Shown: positions 17,629 to 26,956, counted from the first letter of the stretch. The stretch is DNA of 64,000 nucleotides from Myxococcales bacterium (GCA_016699535.1 CP064980.1:2550001-2614000); one strand, 5' to 3'. Notes: generated by a model from the sequence alone, not told the origin. Translations and numbers: made by a program.

Positions 17629-18115
17629 AGCAGCCTGGATTAAGGGCAATCTTCGTATTGACAAAAAAGTACTCGATGAAATCGAAGCGCATGCGCTCGA
17701 GTGTTATCCAAGCGAGAGTTGCGGTTTTCTAGTGGGGCCAGTCGATGAGCCTCTACTTATCGACGCGTCGGTGCGTGAAGAAAACGAAGCAGACAAATAT
17801 CACAAGCTTGATCCGGTAACTTTTCCGCGAACTTCGAAGATGTATTTTAAAATTAATGAGCTCAGAGCCACGCGTGCTTTTGAGCAAGGGGAAAAGAGCG
17901 GCCGGCCGATCAAAGCGATTTATCATTCGCATTGCGACGCCGGTGCTTACTTTTCAGAGGAAGACGCCGCCACCTTTGCTTCTGATAATCAGCTAATGTG
18001 GCCGTGTGCTTTCGTTGTGGTGAGTGTGCAAGCTGGAAAAATCGCTGATCGAAAGCTTTGGGTTCATCAAGAAGGTAGTAACGACTTTGTGGAGTCTTCG
18101 CTGAAGGTTCAATGA
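17618..18115 (+). CDS. JAMM/MPN metallopeptidase, Mec-like (CysO-cysteine peptidase)
   Basis: 165 residues from ATG 17618 (an upstream in-frame start lies inside cysM). The JAMM zinc motif is complete: H103-S-H105-x7-S113-x2-D116 in YHSHCDAGAYFSEEDAA, with an N-terminal Glu in CYPSESCGFLVG. In the CysO pathway this peptidase releases cysteine from the CysO-cysteine adduct. Here it might also remove the extra Gln after the di-glycine of the carrier. Its stop overlaps the ATG of the AprA-like gene (ATGA). Confidence 0.85.
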   Translation: MSGEAAWIKGNLRIDKKVLDEIEAHALECYPSESCGFLVGPVDEPLLIDASVREENEADKYHKLDPVTFPRTSKMYFKINELRATRAFEQGEKSGRPIKAIYHSHCDAGAYFSEEDAATFASDNQLMWPCAFVVVSVQAGKIADRKLWVHQEGSNDFVESSLKVQ

Positions 18116-19863
18116 CTCAAAGCGAGCACATAGACTGCGACTTGTTGATCCTTGGAGGCGGGGCCGCCGGTTGCGTGGCTGCCGTGGAGGCTGCGGAGCG
18201 TGCTCCGGATCTAAAAGTTGTGGTGCTTGAAAAGGCACACATCTACCGCAGTGGCTGCCTCGCTGCGGGCATTAGCGCGCTCAATGCTTATTTGAACCCG
18301 GGGGAGACCCCCGAGTCGTTCTTGCGCTACACGCAGCGCGATACGCATGGCGTGGTACGTGATGATTTGGTGCTCAGCATGGCCAAGGAGCTCAACGAAC
18401 AGGTGCATCGCGTAGAGCAATGGGGACTTCCGATTGTGCGCGATGAGCTTGGTCGGCCCTTAAGGCGAGGCCGTGCTTCAATTAAGATTTTCGGTGAGCG
18501 CATCAAACCCATTATTGCCAAGCGCGCGGAAGCGTCGGGTGCGCGGATTATCAATCGCGTGAACGTTACGGGTTTAGCCGTGCATGAAGGCCGCGTGACG
18601 GGGGCCTATGGTTTTCATGTGCGTACGGGGCAGTTTTTTTCCGTCGCAGCAAAAGCCGTCCTGCTTTGCACGGGTGGCGCCGCTGGCCTCTACCGCCCTG
18701 CTAATCCGGGAAAGGCGGCGCATCGCATGTGGTATTCGCCCTACAATACTGGCGCGGGGCTCGCGATGGGCATTCGCAGTGGCGCGGAGATGACTTCTTT
18801 TGAGTTTCGCTTTATTCCCTTGCGGATCAAAGACGCGATTGCGCCGACCGGCGAGATTGCACAGTGGCTTGGCGCAAAGCAAATCAACGCACGCGGTGAA
18901 GCTTATCTTGATAAGTACTATCAAGAACTCGGCGGCTCGAAGATGCCGACTCAGGACCGTCTTTATGCAACGATAAAAGAACGTCAAGCTGGGCGCGGCC
19001 CTTGTTATCTTGATTTACGCGGAGTGGAGCCGAAGCGTCTGGAGTGGACAATCGCTTCCTATCTTTCGATGGCGCCTGCCGCGGCCATGATCATGTCGGA
19101 TGAAGCTTATTACGCCAAACAGGGCGGCGAGATGGCGCCGGTGGAGATCACCGGAGGCGAGCCTCACGTTGTCGGAGGTCATGGGCTAAGCGGTTTTTGG
19201 GTGGACGATCAGCGCAAAACAACGTTGAAAGGTCTTTGGGCTGCGGGTGATGTAACCGGTGGATGCCCTAAAAAATACGCTCCTGGGGCTTGGGCCGAAG
19301 CCGTTATCGCAGTGCGAGATATGATTGAGCATGCACGCCATACACCAGCTGCTGCTTTGAATGCAAGCGAAGCAAAGAGCGAGCAGGCGCGCGTGATGGA
19401 GCCTCGCAACAACGCTGGCGGCATTGAGCCTTTTGAGCTTGAAGAACGGCTTCAGAAAATCATGGACGAGTATGCAGGGGGCATCAGTCGGGATTACGGT
19501 TATTCGGAAGGTGAGTTAAAGCTTGCGCGCTTGCACCTTAGGCGTTTGGAGGATGAGCTTGCCGTGCTCTATGCCAAGGATACGCACGAGCTTCTTCACG
19601 CGCACGAAGTGATCGATCGCGTCACCGTTGCGCAAAACTTGGTTGAACACATGCTTTATCGCACAGAGACTCGCTGGCATTGCTATCAAGAGCGTCTTGA
19701 CTATCCAGAACGTGACGATGCGCGCTGGATGATCTTCGTTAACAGCCTGCGGGATGCGCAGGGGCAGACCACAATTGTGGAACGCCCCGTCGTTCGAGCT
19801 CCGATTACGATTCATTTGCCGGCTCTAGACGATGGCGCAGTCATTCGAAAGCACGGAAACTAG
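18112..19863 (+). CDS. aprA: AprA-like flavoprotein (APS reductase alpha subunit family)
   Basis: 583 residues. FAD-binding GGGAAG at 15-20, then RSGCLAAGISALNAYL, RDTHGVVRDDLVLSMA, GGAAGLYRPANPGKAAHRMWYSPYNTG and RFIPLRIKDAIAPTGE, which track the AprA family block by block rather than plain fumarate reductases. A conserved His (His357, VVGGHGLSGFWV) and the Arg-rich RFIPLRIKD segment match the APS-binding region. It is shorter than the ~650 residues of sulfate reducers. Expected reaction: APS to sulfite and AMP. Given the operon, I infer an assimilatory role. The ferredoxin subunit gene follows with no gap. Confidence 0.78.
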   Translation: MTQSEHIDCDLLILGGGAAGCVAAVEAAERAPDLKVVVLEKAHIYRSGCLAAGISALNAYLNPGETPESFLRYTQRDTHGVVRDDLVLSMAKELNEQVHRVEQWGLPIVRDELGRPLRRGRASIKIFGERIKPIIAKRAEASGARIINRVNVTGLAVHEGRVTGAYGFHVRTGQFFSVAAKAVLLCTGGAAGLYRPANPGKAAHRMWYSPYNTGAGLAMGIRSGAEMTSFEFRFIPLRIKDAIAPTGEIAQWLGAKQINARGEAYLDKYYQELGGSKMPTQDRLYATIKERQAGRGPCYLDLRGVEPKRLEWTIASYLSMAPAAAMIMSDEAYYAKQGGEMAPVEITGGEPHVVGGHGLSGFWVDDQRKTTLKGLWAAGDVTGGCPKKYAPGAWAEAVIAVRDMIEHARHTPAAALNASEAKSEQARVMEPRNNAGGIEPFELEERLQKIMDEYAGGISRDYGYSEGELKLARLHLRRLEDELAVLYAKDTHELLHAHEVIDRVTVAQNLVEHMLYRTETRWHCYQERLDYPERDDARWMIFVNSLRDAQGQTTIVERPVVRAPITIHLPALDDGAVIRKHGN

Positions 19864-20205
19864 ATGGGTATCTTTATCGACGAGACGATTTGCAATGGTT
19901 GCGGCACGGCCGAAGAAGCGATGTGCGTACGCGATTGCCCAGGTGATCTCATGATCATGAAAGACAATCATAAAGCCATGATTCGCGACAACCGTGAGTG
20001 TTGGGATTGTGCAGCGTGTGTTAAAGTATGCCCTACCCAAGCCATTCACATGCAGCTTCCTACGGCAGTCGTGGTACGAGGCGTTACGTTGCGAGGTCGA
20101 GCTATCAAGCCCAAAACGATTTGGCGCATTCGACAGCGCGATGGTTCCGAGCAGAGCTACGAGACACCAGCCAAAGGCAGTCCGCCCTTCAACCCCAATT
20201 TGTAA
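19864..20205 (+). CDS. aprB: AprB-like 4Fe-4S ferredoxin subunit
   Basis: 113 residues. The first cluster region is CNGCG...AMCVRDCPGDLM; the second is CWDCAACVKVCPTQAI. Both follow AprB spacing, including the odd first motif with a longer gap between cysteines. A short tail (RGRAIKPKTIWRIRQRDGS) matches the start of the AprB tail, but the long C-terminal arm that wraps AprA in sulfate reducers is missing. It passes electrons to the AprA-like flavin. Its ATG follows the aprA stop directly. It is the last gene of the operon: no sat or sulfite reductase follows. Confidence 0.78.
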   Translation: MGIFIDETICNGCGTAEEAMCVRDCPGDLMIMKDNHKAMIRDNRECWDCAACVKVCPTQAIHMQLPTAVVVRGVTLRGRAIKPKTIWRIRQRDGSEQSYETPAKGSPPFNPNL

Positions 20206-20289
20206 ATGACAAAAGCGCATTCCATGCCTATGTTTTTTCCTATTGTTTGGTGATCTTTTCGCAACATTGTATATCTATTGGAGAAATAG

Positions 20290-20985
20290 ATGTCCGGGCG
20301 AACTATCATTGTTGGAGATGTACACGGCTGCAGTGCTGAACTAGAAGCATTGTTGAAGCAGTGCGCTTTTGAGCAAGGGAGCGATGAAGTTATTTTTGTC
20401 GGGGACCTTGTTGGGAAAGGCCCGGATCCAGTGGGTGTCGTGGCACTAGCCCGAGATATCAAGGCAAAGATGGTCTTGGGGAATCACGATTGGCACGTGT
20501 TGCGTGTGCGGGATGCGCTCGATCACGGCAAACCTTCCTTGCATGCAAGTCATTCGCAACACCTTGCAGCAAGGAATCTAAGTGTCGAGGCGATTGCTTG
20601 GCTTAAAACACAACCGTTGTTTTTAAAGCTCCCCGAACATAACGCGATTGTCGTACATGCAGGATTAAGACAAGGCTTGCCGCTTGAAAAACAAGATCGG
20701 ATTGAAATGATTACCATGCGAAGCGTGTTAAGCGAGGGACGTATCAGTAAGAAGATCACCAACGATTGTGAACCGTGGGCTAAGCTGTGGTCGGGGCCTG
20801 AGCACGTGGTCTTTGGGCACGACGCAATTCGCGGACTTCAGCAATATCCCTTTGCTACTGGTCTTGATACGGGATGTGTCTATGGCGGCAAACTAACTGC
20901 GCTGCTCTTTCCTGAACGAAAACTTATTTCCGTTGATGCGCAGGAAATCTATTTGCAGCGGGGCAAAAGAGAAGCGAAGTATTAG
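20290..20985 (+). CDS. Metallophosphoesterase, ApaH/PrpE-like
   Basis: 231 residues with the calcineurin-like metal-site motifs in order: GDVHGC, GDLVGKGPD, GNHD, HAG and FGHD. It resembles diadenosine tetraphosphatase and the serine/threonine phosphatase-like PrpE group, which hydrolyse dinucleoside polyphosphates or phosphoproteins. It has its own ribosome-binding site (GGAG six bases before ATG). An AT-rich gap separates it from the cys operon, so it is probably a new unit together with the Rieske gene behind it. Confidence 0.82.
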   Translation: MSGRTIIVGDVHGCSAELEALLKQCAFEQGSDEVIFVGDLVGKGPDPVGVVALARDIKAKMVLGNHDWHVLRVRDALDHGKPSLHASHSQHLAARNLSVEAIAWLKTQPLFLKLPEHNAIVVHAGLRQGLPLEKQDRIEMITMRSVLSEGRISKKITNDCEPWAKLWSGPEHVVFGHDAIRGLQQYPFATGLDTGCVYGGKLTALLFPERKLISVDAQEIYLQRGKREAKY

Positions 20986-20999
20986 GGTTACAGTAGTCG

Positions 21000-21368
21000 A
21001 TGAGCATTGAAGAAGATAAGGTGTTTGTATGCTTACTGCATGAAATCAAAGCAGGCGAAGCCCGTTCTGTACCGCTGCCTCGAAAACCCACCCATCTTGT
21101 TCCGTACACGGCCATCGTGTTGCGCACAAAAAGCGGAGAGCTGCGAGCTTATTTGAACGAATGCAAACACTTGCCCATCCCGCTTGATGCCGGCTCCGGT
21201 CAGTTCTGGGATTCCACGGGCAATCGGCTATTGTGCTCAACCCATGGCGCCCAATTTCAAGCCGAAGATGGCCGGTGCGTTCTAGGCCCCTGCCACGGCG
21301 CCAGCCTTGAGTGTTTGCCCTTGTGTGTTGAAGGCGACAAGGTTTTTGTTGGCAATTTTGCAACATAA
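21000..21368 (+). CDS. Rieske [2Fe-2S] ferredoxin-like protein
   Basis: 122 residues. The Rieske ligands are Cys-x-His in ECKHLP and Cys-x2-His in LCSTHGAQF, followed by a GPCHGASL stretch. It has no membrane segment or oxygenase domain, so it is a small soluble electron carrier or sensor. It starts 14 bases after the phosphatase gene and may be co-transcribed. Partner unknown. Confidence 0.85.
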   Translation: MSIEEDKVFVCLLHEIKAGEARSVPLPRKPTHLVPYTAIVLRTKSGELRAYLNECKHLPIPLDAGSGQFWDSTGNRLLCSTHGAQFQAEDGRCVLGPCHGASLECLPLCVEGDKVFVGNFAT

Positions 21369-21516
21369 AGCTGTCAAATCTGGTTTCGAGGCCTCTTTAT
21401 CGCTGCCGCTTGAAGATGGGGTCTGATCCCCTCACGTGATGGTCGTGGCGTCTAATTTGGTTAATGTTTTCTACGAAATAGAGGCGGTACGTTTTTTGCA
21501 GTGATGCCTATGGCGT

Positions 21517-24378
21517 ATGATCGTGTTGCTACATAGTCCTATCTGGAGATATCTGACACTGTGTTTGTGTGTCGGTGTGATTCCGGGATGTATTCCCGTG
21601 TTTGGAGCTGCTTTAGGGGGCGATGGCTCGGGACAAGGCTATGGAGCATGCCCTCTTGGGCTACAAGCCGAGTGTGATGGCGTTCAGTCTGCAACGACGG
21701 AGGGTGTGTTGATATGCGACCAACGTACGCATCAGTGCGTTAGCGCTGATACGGAAAACATCCAATATGCGGCCAACACTCAATACCACATTGGTTTAGC
21801 AGAGGCGTTGCATCCGGTGGCCGATGAGCAGTTGTCCGTTGCGCCACAACACAATTTCTTAGCGGACATCGAAACCATCAATGCGGGCCGCGCGACGGGT
21901 GAAAATCAATGGAAGACAAGAGCGGCGCTTAGTTACAAGCGTTTGCTTTCTGAGCGTTTTGCGATGCCCCTTCTTAAAAAGGAACAAGAGGCGATCACTA
22001 AGCTTGAGCAAGATATCGGCTATGCTGGCCTAACGAACAGTCGAGGATATTTTCAAAACCTGGCTCACTCGATGGCAGAGCAATATCAACGGTTGATGGA
22101 ACACGATGCTTTTATCGAGCCCCTTGCGCGCACGATCGAAAAAGAAGCTCAAACGGCAGCAAAGCTTGATGAATGCCCTGCTGTCTTTCAATCAGAGTCC
22201 GGCAAGATTGATTTGAGCAACGCTTTGCTTCAACGCTGCACTGAGCTTTACACCGCGTTAATCCCGAAGTTAAGAGACATCAACGCCAAGCGCCAAAAGA
22301 TAGACATGGCGATACTGGACAATTTGTATGAAACAGCATGGTGGCTCAGAGAGCTTTCTTCAAGCTTGTCCGATGAGATTCAAATTGATCAAACGATCGG
22401 GGGCGAATACGCCCATGCAAGAGAGCTCGCTGCATCGATGCTCTCGGTCTATCACACCTTGGTGGATGATGAGCTTGAGGCTCAAGCCATGTACAGTCAT
22501 TTGCGTATACAGCTTGGTCTCGAAGTTCCTGTGGCAAGTTTTGGCGGTATGGAAACGCAAGAGGTGGTACTTCCCTTGGGACGTTGGGCCCAGATTGCGA
22601 CAGGACAAGGGGAATACCTAGACCAATCTGTGGATGCCCGACTTGGATGGTTTACGAGTGCTCTAGTGCAAGCGCTTGACGTGCTCAAAATAAACAATGC
22701 ACAGGCGCAAAGCATCGTGGCTCCCGGCAGCATCGTGATGTCGGAGGCCTGGGAGTACGCCTTGGTGATGGAGCAAAGTGGTCTGATGAGCCTATATGGA
22801 GGCTATAACGAGGTAGGGGCTCCTAAGGGCTATCAAGCCATCCACGACATCTTGCTTACCGAAGCCAAGGCGCAAGAGTTTGCGAAACCCGGCCTTGCAA
22901 TCGCTTCAGCCGTGGCTTGCGTTGGAGTGACCTTAGCTTTGGGGCCCACAAGTTTGCCAGCGGTCGGAGTATGCCTCATCGCTACAGGTATCGGTATCTA
23001 TCAATATTTCAAACTCGCACACTTGTCCGAGGTAGCCCAGACCTTTGCTTATGTAGGGTTAGAATACAGTTTGGTGCCGCCGAAAGAAGCGGTTCGTTTG
23101 CAGAAGAGTAGTCGAATCACAGGACTTGCTACCGTTGTGGATGTTATCTTTGCCACGGCAGATGTCGCTCACTCAATTCCCGGGCTCCTGCGCTTTGCAC
23201 AACGTATCGGCGTTGTGGATGAAAGCATCACCCTAGAGCGTATCCAAGAAGCGATTCAAGCACGTTTTCAGAGCTTCTTTGATTTCTATCGTGCCGAGAC
23301 TGTTTATGCGATGGGCTTTGAAGGCGTTAGGGAGCGCTTTATCTCTCTTGGAGCAGATGCTTCGGACATCGACAAGTTGGTTGAACGGCTGCTGTCTTTG
23401 CGCGAGCATGGCCTTTCTCAACTAGAACTTTCCGGCATTGATCTCGAAGATGCGCAAAGAATACTTTCAGGGCTTCATGATTATTCCAACAATGATCCTG
23501 CTGAAGTTAAGGCAGTGCTAGAGATTCTCGCGTCTCACATGAGGTTCGTTGACGTGGATGAGTATGTCTTTCATTTATCAGAGGCCATGTCTGCGTTTGC
23601 GTCAAGTGTACGAGAAGACGACGTGATCGTGTTTTTGAAAGAAATCAAAACCAACACGCAAGGTTCCGTCGTTACACGTGGGGAAGCGAAGAGCTCGGAC
23701 TTCGTGGTTGATCTGTTTCGTGATTGGTTTGGGGACGGTAATCGGAATTTAAGTTATGCATTTGATACCAGTCGGCCCAATGTTTACTTTACTGGGCAGC
23801 TTGGCTCAGATGCTACCTTAGGTCCAGAAGCAATACTGGACTTGCTCGATGAGCTTCAACCAGAGCAGCGACTGCGTTTTGTTTACATGGACGACTGGTC
23901 GCTTGGTGGCCAACAAGCCGCTAAAAATTTTGAAGCAGCGTTGTACTCAATTTTTGATGGTACGCTTCATGATTCGCGAGTGGAATTCGACCTTGTTTTT
24001 GGTCTACGGCAAGACGACTCCCTCAAATTCGCCGAAACGTCGACCGAGATCCTTTCAAGACTTAATGTTTATGAAGGGCAGAGTCCTTTGCACATCGTTG
24101 ATAGTTTGGAAAATCTACTTAGCCCACCGGAGCTGGAGCTTGTCTCAAAGGTGCTGCAAATACCTATCTACGATGACGCGATGGGTATAGGCCAGATGAT
24201 GTTAACGCGTATCCCTTATCACATGGGTGACATAATTAACCATCCAAGTGTTTGGCGGAATATCGAAAATCCAACGGCTGTGTATTTTGGAGTCTTCCCC
24301 CCATCTCCTATGAATCAATGGGAGAAAACATTAATTATGAAACTGTTTAATGTTCCTATTCTGGATAAACCGTACTGA
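21517..24378 (+). CDS. Large lipoprotein of unknown function
   Basis: 953 residues. A signal sequence ends in the lipobox VIPGC (~residue 25). Residues ~90-440 are helix- and Glu/Gln-rich with no domain I recognise. At ~459-498 there is a strongly hydrophobic, Gly/Ala-rich segment (two short helices, GLAIASAVACVGVTLALGP then LPAVGVCLIATGIGIY), like the hydrophobic insert before toxin domains. The C-terminal ~220 residues are globular. VYFTGQLGSDATLG and FVYMDDWSLGGQQA (~788-800) resemble a phosphoribosyltransferase PRPP loop (two acids then a Gly-rich turn). That link is weak. It stands alone between the Rieske gene and the convergent map gene. Confidence 0.6.
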   Translation: MIVLLHSPIWRYLTLCLCVGVIPGCIPVFGAALGGDGSGQGYGACPLGLQAECDGVQSATTEGVLICDQRTHQCVSADTENIQYAANTQYHIGLAEALHPVADEQLSVAPQHNFLADIETINAGRATGENQWKTRAALSYKRLLSERFAMPLLKKEQEAITKLEQDIGYAGLTNSRGYFQNLAHSMAEQYQRLMEHDAFIEPLARTIEKEAQTAAKLDECPAVFQSESGKIDLSNALLQRCTELYTALIPKLRDINAKRQKIDMAILDNLYETAWWLRELSSSLSDEIQIDQTIGGEYAHARELAASMLSVYHTLVDDELEAQAMYSHLRIQLGLEVPVASFGGMETQEVVLPLGRWAQIATGQGEYLDQSVDARLGWFTSALVQALDVLKINNAQAQSIVAPGSIVMSEAWEYALVMEQSGLMSLYGGYNEVGAPKGYQAIHDILLTEAKAQEFAKPGLAIASAVACVGVTLALGPTSLPAVGVCLIATGIGIYQYFKLAHLSEVAQTFAYVGLEYSLVPPKEAVRLQKSSRITGLATVVDVIFATADVAHSIPGLLRFAQRIGVVDESITLERIQEAIQARFQSFFDFYRAETVYAMGFEGVRERFISLGADASDIDKLVERLLSLREHGLSQLELSGIDLEDAQRILSGLHDYSNNDPAEVKAVLEILASHMRFVDVDEYVFHLSEAMSAFASSVREDDVIVFLKEIKTNTQGSVVTRGEAKSSDFVVDLFRDWFGDGNRNLSYAFDTSRPNVYFTGQLGSDATLGPEAILDLLDELQPEQRLRFVYMDDWSLGGQQAAKNFEAALYSIFDGTLHDSRVEFDLVFGLRQDDSLKFAETSTEILSRLNVYEGQSPLHIVDSLENLLSPPELELVSKVLQIPIYDDAMGIGQMMLTRIPYHMGDIINHPSVWRNIENPTAVYFGVFPPSPMNQWEKTLIMKLFNVPILDKPY

Positions 24379-24397
24379 AAAAGGTATCGAAATACCT
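24378..24397 (-). terminator. Intrinsic terminator of the MATE-map unit
   Basis: Read on the minus strand: AGGTAT, a TTCG loop, ATACCT, then a run of Ts. The UUCG tetraloop and U-tract make a good rho-independent terminator 18 bases after the map stop codon. It overlaps the end of the convergent 953-residue lipoprotein gene. Confidence 0.75.
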
Positions 24398-24414
24398 GCG
24401 GCTACAATGGTTAG

Positions 24415-25263
24415 CTAGCTGATTCTAGCGTTTTTGGATGCTGGAACCGATCTAGGTCCCAAGTCTGCCCAGGGCTTATCTTCGCTGTTTGGAATTAGTG
24501 CATCGCGTGCTGTTAGCACTTCGCAGCCGTCTTTGGTGATGGCGAGGGTATGTTCAAATTGAGCGGAAAGTGATCCGTCTGTGGTTACGGCGGTCCAGCC
24601 GTCGGAGAGAATCTCGCATTCATAGCCACCCAAGTTAATCATTGGCTCGATGGTAAAGACCATCCCAGCCTTGAGACGTTTGCCGGTGCCTGCTTTTCCG
24701 TGGTGAGGGATTTGCGGGGGCATGTGAAACTGACGACCGATGCCATGTCCGACAAAGTCACGCACAACCGAGCAGCCTTGTGCTTCGGCATAGTTTTGAA
24801 TAGCCGCCCCGATATCACCAATGCGGGCAGAGGGTTTGGCTTGCTCGATGCCGAGTTCCAAGCAGCGGCGCGCAACTTCAACCACTTTTTTTGCACCATC
24901 GCTTGGCTCGCCGACGTAGTACATCGCGCTGGTATCCCCGTGAAAGCCGTGCTCCGTCGGAAAATACGAAGTGACATCGACGTTGATGATGTCGCCGTCT
25001 TTAAGTTTGTAGCCGCTGGGAATGCCATGGCAGACGACTTCGTTGACGCTGGTGCAAACGCTTTTTGGATAGCCTTTGTAGTTCAAGGGCGAAGGCCGAG
25101 CACCGTGCTCGATGGTAAAGTCATGACCCAAGGTGTTAATGTCGCCGGTGCTTATGCCAGGACGGATGTGCTCACCCACCATCACAAGTGTGCGTGCAGC
25201 CAGTTTGCACGCTTCTCTCAGTTGCTGGAGCATGGATTCGCTCATGATTTCAACTGCGCCCAC
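24415..25263 (-). CDS. map: Methionine aminopeptidase type I
   Basis: 282 residues from GTG 25263, which lies two bases after the stop of the MATE gene and has an AGAAGG ribosome-binding site at ideal spacing. ATG 25245 is an alternative with no such site. The metal ligands of the pita-bread fold are visible: NVDVT and HGDTSAM (two Asp), GHGIGRQFH (His), TIEPMI (Glu) and QFEHT (Glu). The enzyme removes the initiator methionine from nascent proteins. A ~25-residue C-terminal extension is unusual but not remarkable. Confidence 0.92.
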   Translation of the reverse strand: MGAVEIMSESMLQQLREACKLAARTLVMVGEHIRPGISTGDINTLGHDFTIEHGARPSPLNYKGYPKSVCTSVNEVVCHGIPSGYKLKDGDIINVDVTSYFPTEHGFHGDTSAMYYVGEPSDGAKKVVEVARRCLELGIEQAKPSARIGDIGAAIQNYAEAQGCSVVRDFVGHGIGRQFHMPPQIPHHGKAGTGKRLKAGMVFTIEPMINLGGYECEILSDGWTAVTTDGSLSAQFEHTLAITKDGCEVLTARDALIPNSEDKPWADLGPRSVPASKNARIS

Positions 25264-25265
25264 GA

Positions 25266-26741
25266 TTAAACCTTCTTTTCTAAGAATGCGCCTCGGGCAT
25301 ACCACAAAGTATAGGCCACGGCAGCTGCCAGGTTACCCATCGCAATCGTTGTCCACAACGCAACAGGTGGTAATCTTAAATATTCCGTGACGATAATCGA
25401 TGCGGGTACGACCAAAAACAGCAAAAAAGCGCCGTCTATGACAAGGCTTGAGAGCGTCGCCCCGGCGCCTGTCATGGCTTGTGAAAGCACGAGAGCTACG
25501 CCGAGCACGCAGTAGCTCAAACCCACAATACGTAAATACTCTCGCCCTGCCTGAATGACTTTGGGCGAATGATCGAAAAAGCCGATAATCGGTTCGGCAA
25601 AATGCATGTAGGTTGCAACCAAGCCGATCATCAGGAAGAAATTAAAGGATGCGGCAATCCAGCCTGCTTGTTGTGCGCGTTTGCGCTGACCAGCGCCTAA
25701 GTTGGCTCCAACAAAAGTAGATGCGGCCGCGCCCCAGCCCATGCCGATAAAGAGCGCCATCGTTTCAAGTCGCAGACAAATGCTAAACGCTGTCAGCGAG
25801 CTTTGATCTCCGACGGTGGTGTAGTTGGAGCTGACGAGTGAAATGAAAGCAAGGACAGCTCCGACGCGTACAATGAGCTGGGCGCTCGACGGCCAGCCGA
25901 TTCGCCACAGTGTTGCAAGCTCGCTTTTGATGGGCCTAAGATAGATGCGGTGGAAGCGCGGGCCGCCCTTGCGATGAACAAGCAGGAAAATCCCAAACAG
26001 GACTGGGACTGTGCGACCGAGAAGCGTGGCCCAGGCTGCTCCAACGACGCCCATGCGTGGGATAGCAAGTGCCTGTGCAAGCGGATCTGCCCACGCAAAA
26101 ACCTCAGGACGCGGACCCGTTCCGTAGATAAACAGGATGTTGAGTAAAATATTCAAAAGGTTGCCGCCGACAAGCAGCGCTGCTGCCGATTTAGCGCTAC
26201 CGAGTGCACGGAGAACGGCGGTGATTTGCAGCAAGAAGAAAATCGAAAAACAACCGCCTAAAATAATGCGCAAGTAAGGCACAGCTAAGTCAGCAGCAAG
26301 TCCTTTGACTTGCATAATGTCGCGAATCAAAACGTCGCTTCCGAAAAGTCCGAGCAGGCCAAAGGCGACGGAAAAAGCGCCGACCATCCACAGAGACAGC
26401 CAGGTCGCGCGACGAATCCCGCGCGTATCTTTTTCACCAAGCCGTCTTGAGATGACCGCAACGGCTGCCGTGGATGCGCCGTTAGAGACGATAGTAGCGA
26501 GGGCTGCGATCATGTCGCACACACCGAGTGCTGCGAGGCCTTCTGTTCCCTCTTGCAATCGGCCAATCATGAACATGTCGATGAGGTTGAACAGCGTGTG
26601 CAGGCCCATGCCGATGACCAAAGGCAGCCCGAAGCGCAATACCCCAAGGCTAAGATGGCCTTCGGTTAGGCGCTTAAAATTGCGTTCCTGTTTCTTTTCT
26701 TTGTTGGCGAAGAAGCCCGTTTTTACAGCACGACTCGACAT
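25266..26741 (-). CDS. MATE-family multidrug/solute efflux protein
   Basis: Twelve hydrophobic segments spread over ~490 residues in two similar halves. MATE signatures include PLVIGMGLHTLFNLIDMFMIG near the N-terminus and WGAAASTFVGANLGAGQ in the second half. ATG 26741 gives MSSRAVKTGFF...; ATG 26768 and TTG 26780 are possible. MATE proteins export drugs or metabolites in exchange for sodium or protons. It ends two bases before the map start, so the two genes are coupled. Confidence 0.88.
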   Translation of the reverse strand: MSSRAVKTGFFANKEKKQERNFKRLTEGHLSLGVLRFGLPLVIGMGLHTLFNLIDMFMIGRLQEGTEGLAALGVCDMIAALATIVSNGASTAAVAVISRRLGEKDTRGIRRATWLSLWMVGAFSVAFGLLGLFGSDVLIRDIMQVKGLAADLAVPYLRIILGGCFSIFFLLQITAVLRALGSAKSAAALLVGGNLLNILLNILFIYGTGPRPEVFAWADPLAQALAIPRMGVVGAAWATLLGRTVPVLFGIFLLVHRKGGPRFHRIYLRPIKSELATLWRIGWPSSAQLIVRVGAVLAFISLVSSNYTTVGDQSSLTAFSICLRLETMALFIGMGWGAAASTFVGANLGAGQRKRAQQAGWIAASFNFFLMIGLVATYMHFAEPIIGFFDHSPKVIQAGREYLRIVGLSYCVLGVALVLSQAMTGAGATLSSLVIDGAFLLFLVVPASIIVTEYLRLPPVALWTTIAMGNLAAAVAYTLWYARGAFLEKKV

Positions 26742-26806
26742 AGCTTCGGATTGGTAGCACGCCTGCATTGACGGGGCCAAGCAAACATGGCACCAAGCTC
26801 GCTACT

Positions 26807-26950
26807 ATGGACAAATACGAACAGCGATTTTCTCGTCAGAGCCAATTTTGGACCGGCCCTAAGTTGATTGCGCTTGCGGTGCTCGTGCTGGGTGCCGCAC
26901 TTTCGGTCATTGTATATGCAGCCACCGTGATCCCGCAGATAGCTGGCTGA
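26807..26950 (+). CDS. Small single-pass membrane protein
   Basis: 47 residues from ATG 26807 (26768 is an in-frame alternative). A charged N-terminus (MDKYEQRFSRQSQFW) precedes one hydrophobic helix (LIALAVLVLGAALSVIVYAATVI). It begins 65 bases from the divergent MATE start and ends six bases before the ACT-domain gene, so it may be the first gene of that unit. Function unknown; coding status rests on the plausible topology and tight spacing. Confidence 0.45.
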   Translation: MDKYEQRFSRQSQFWTGPKLIALAVLVLGAALSVIVYAATVIPQIAG

Positions 26951-26956
26951 GTCCCG

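Noticed and set aside
21418..21431. GGGG-TCTGAT-CCCC small palindrome after the Rieske gene
   Set aside because: Short stem with a mismatched centre, no T-run and no second copy seen; too weak to call a REP or terminator.
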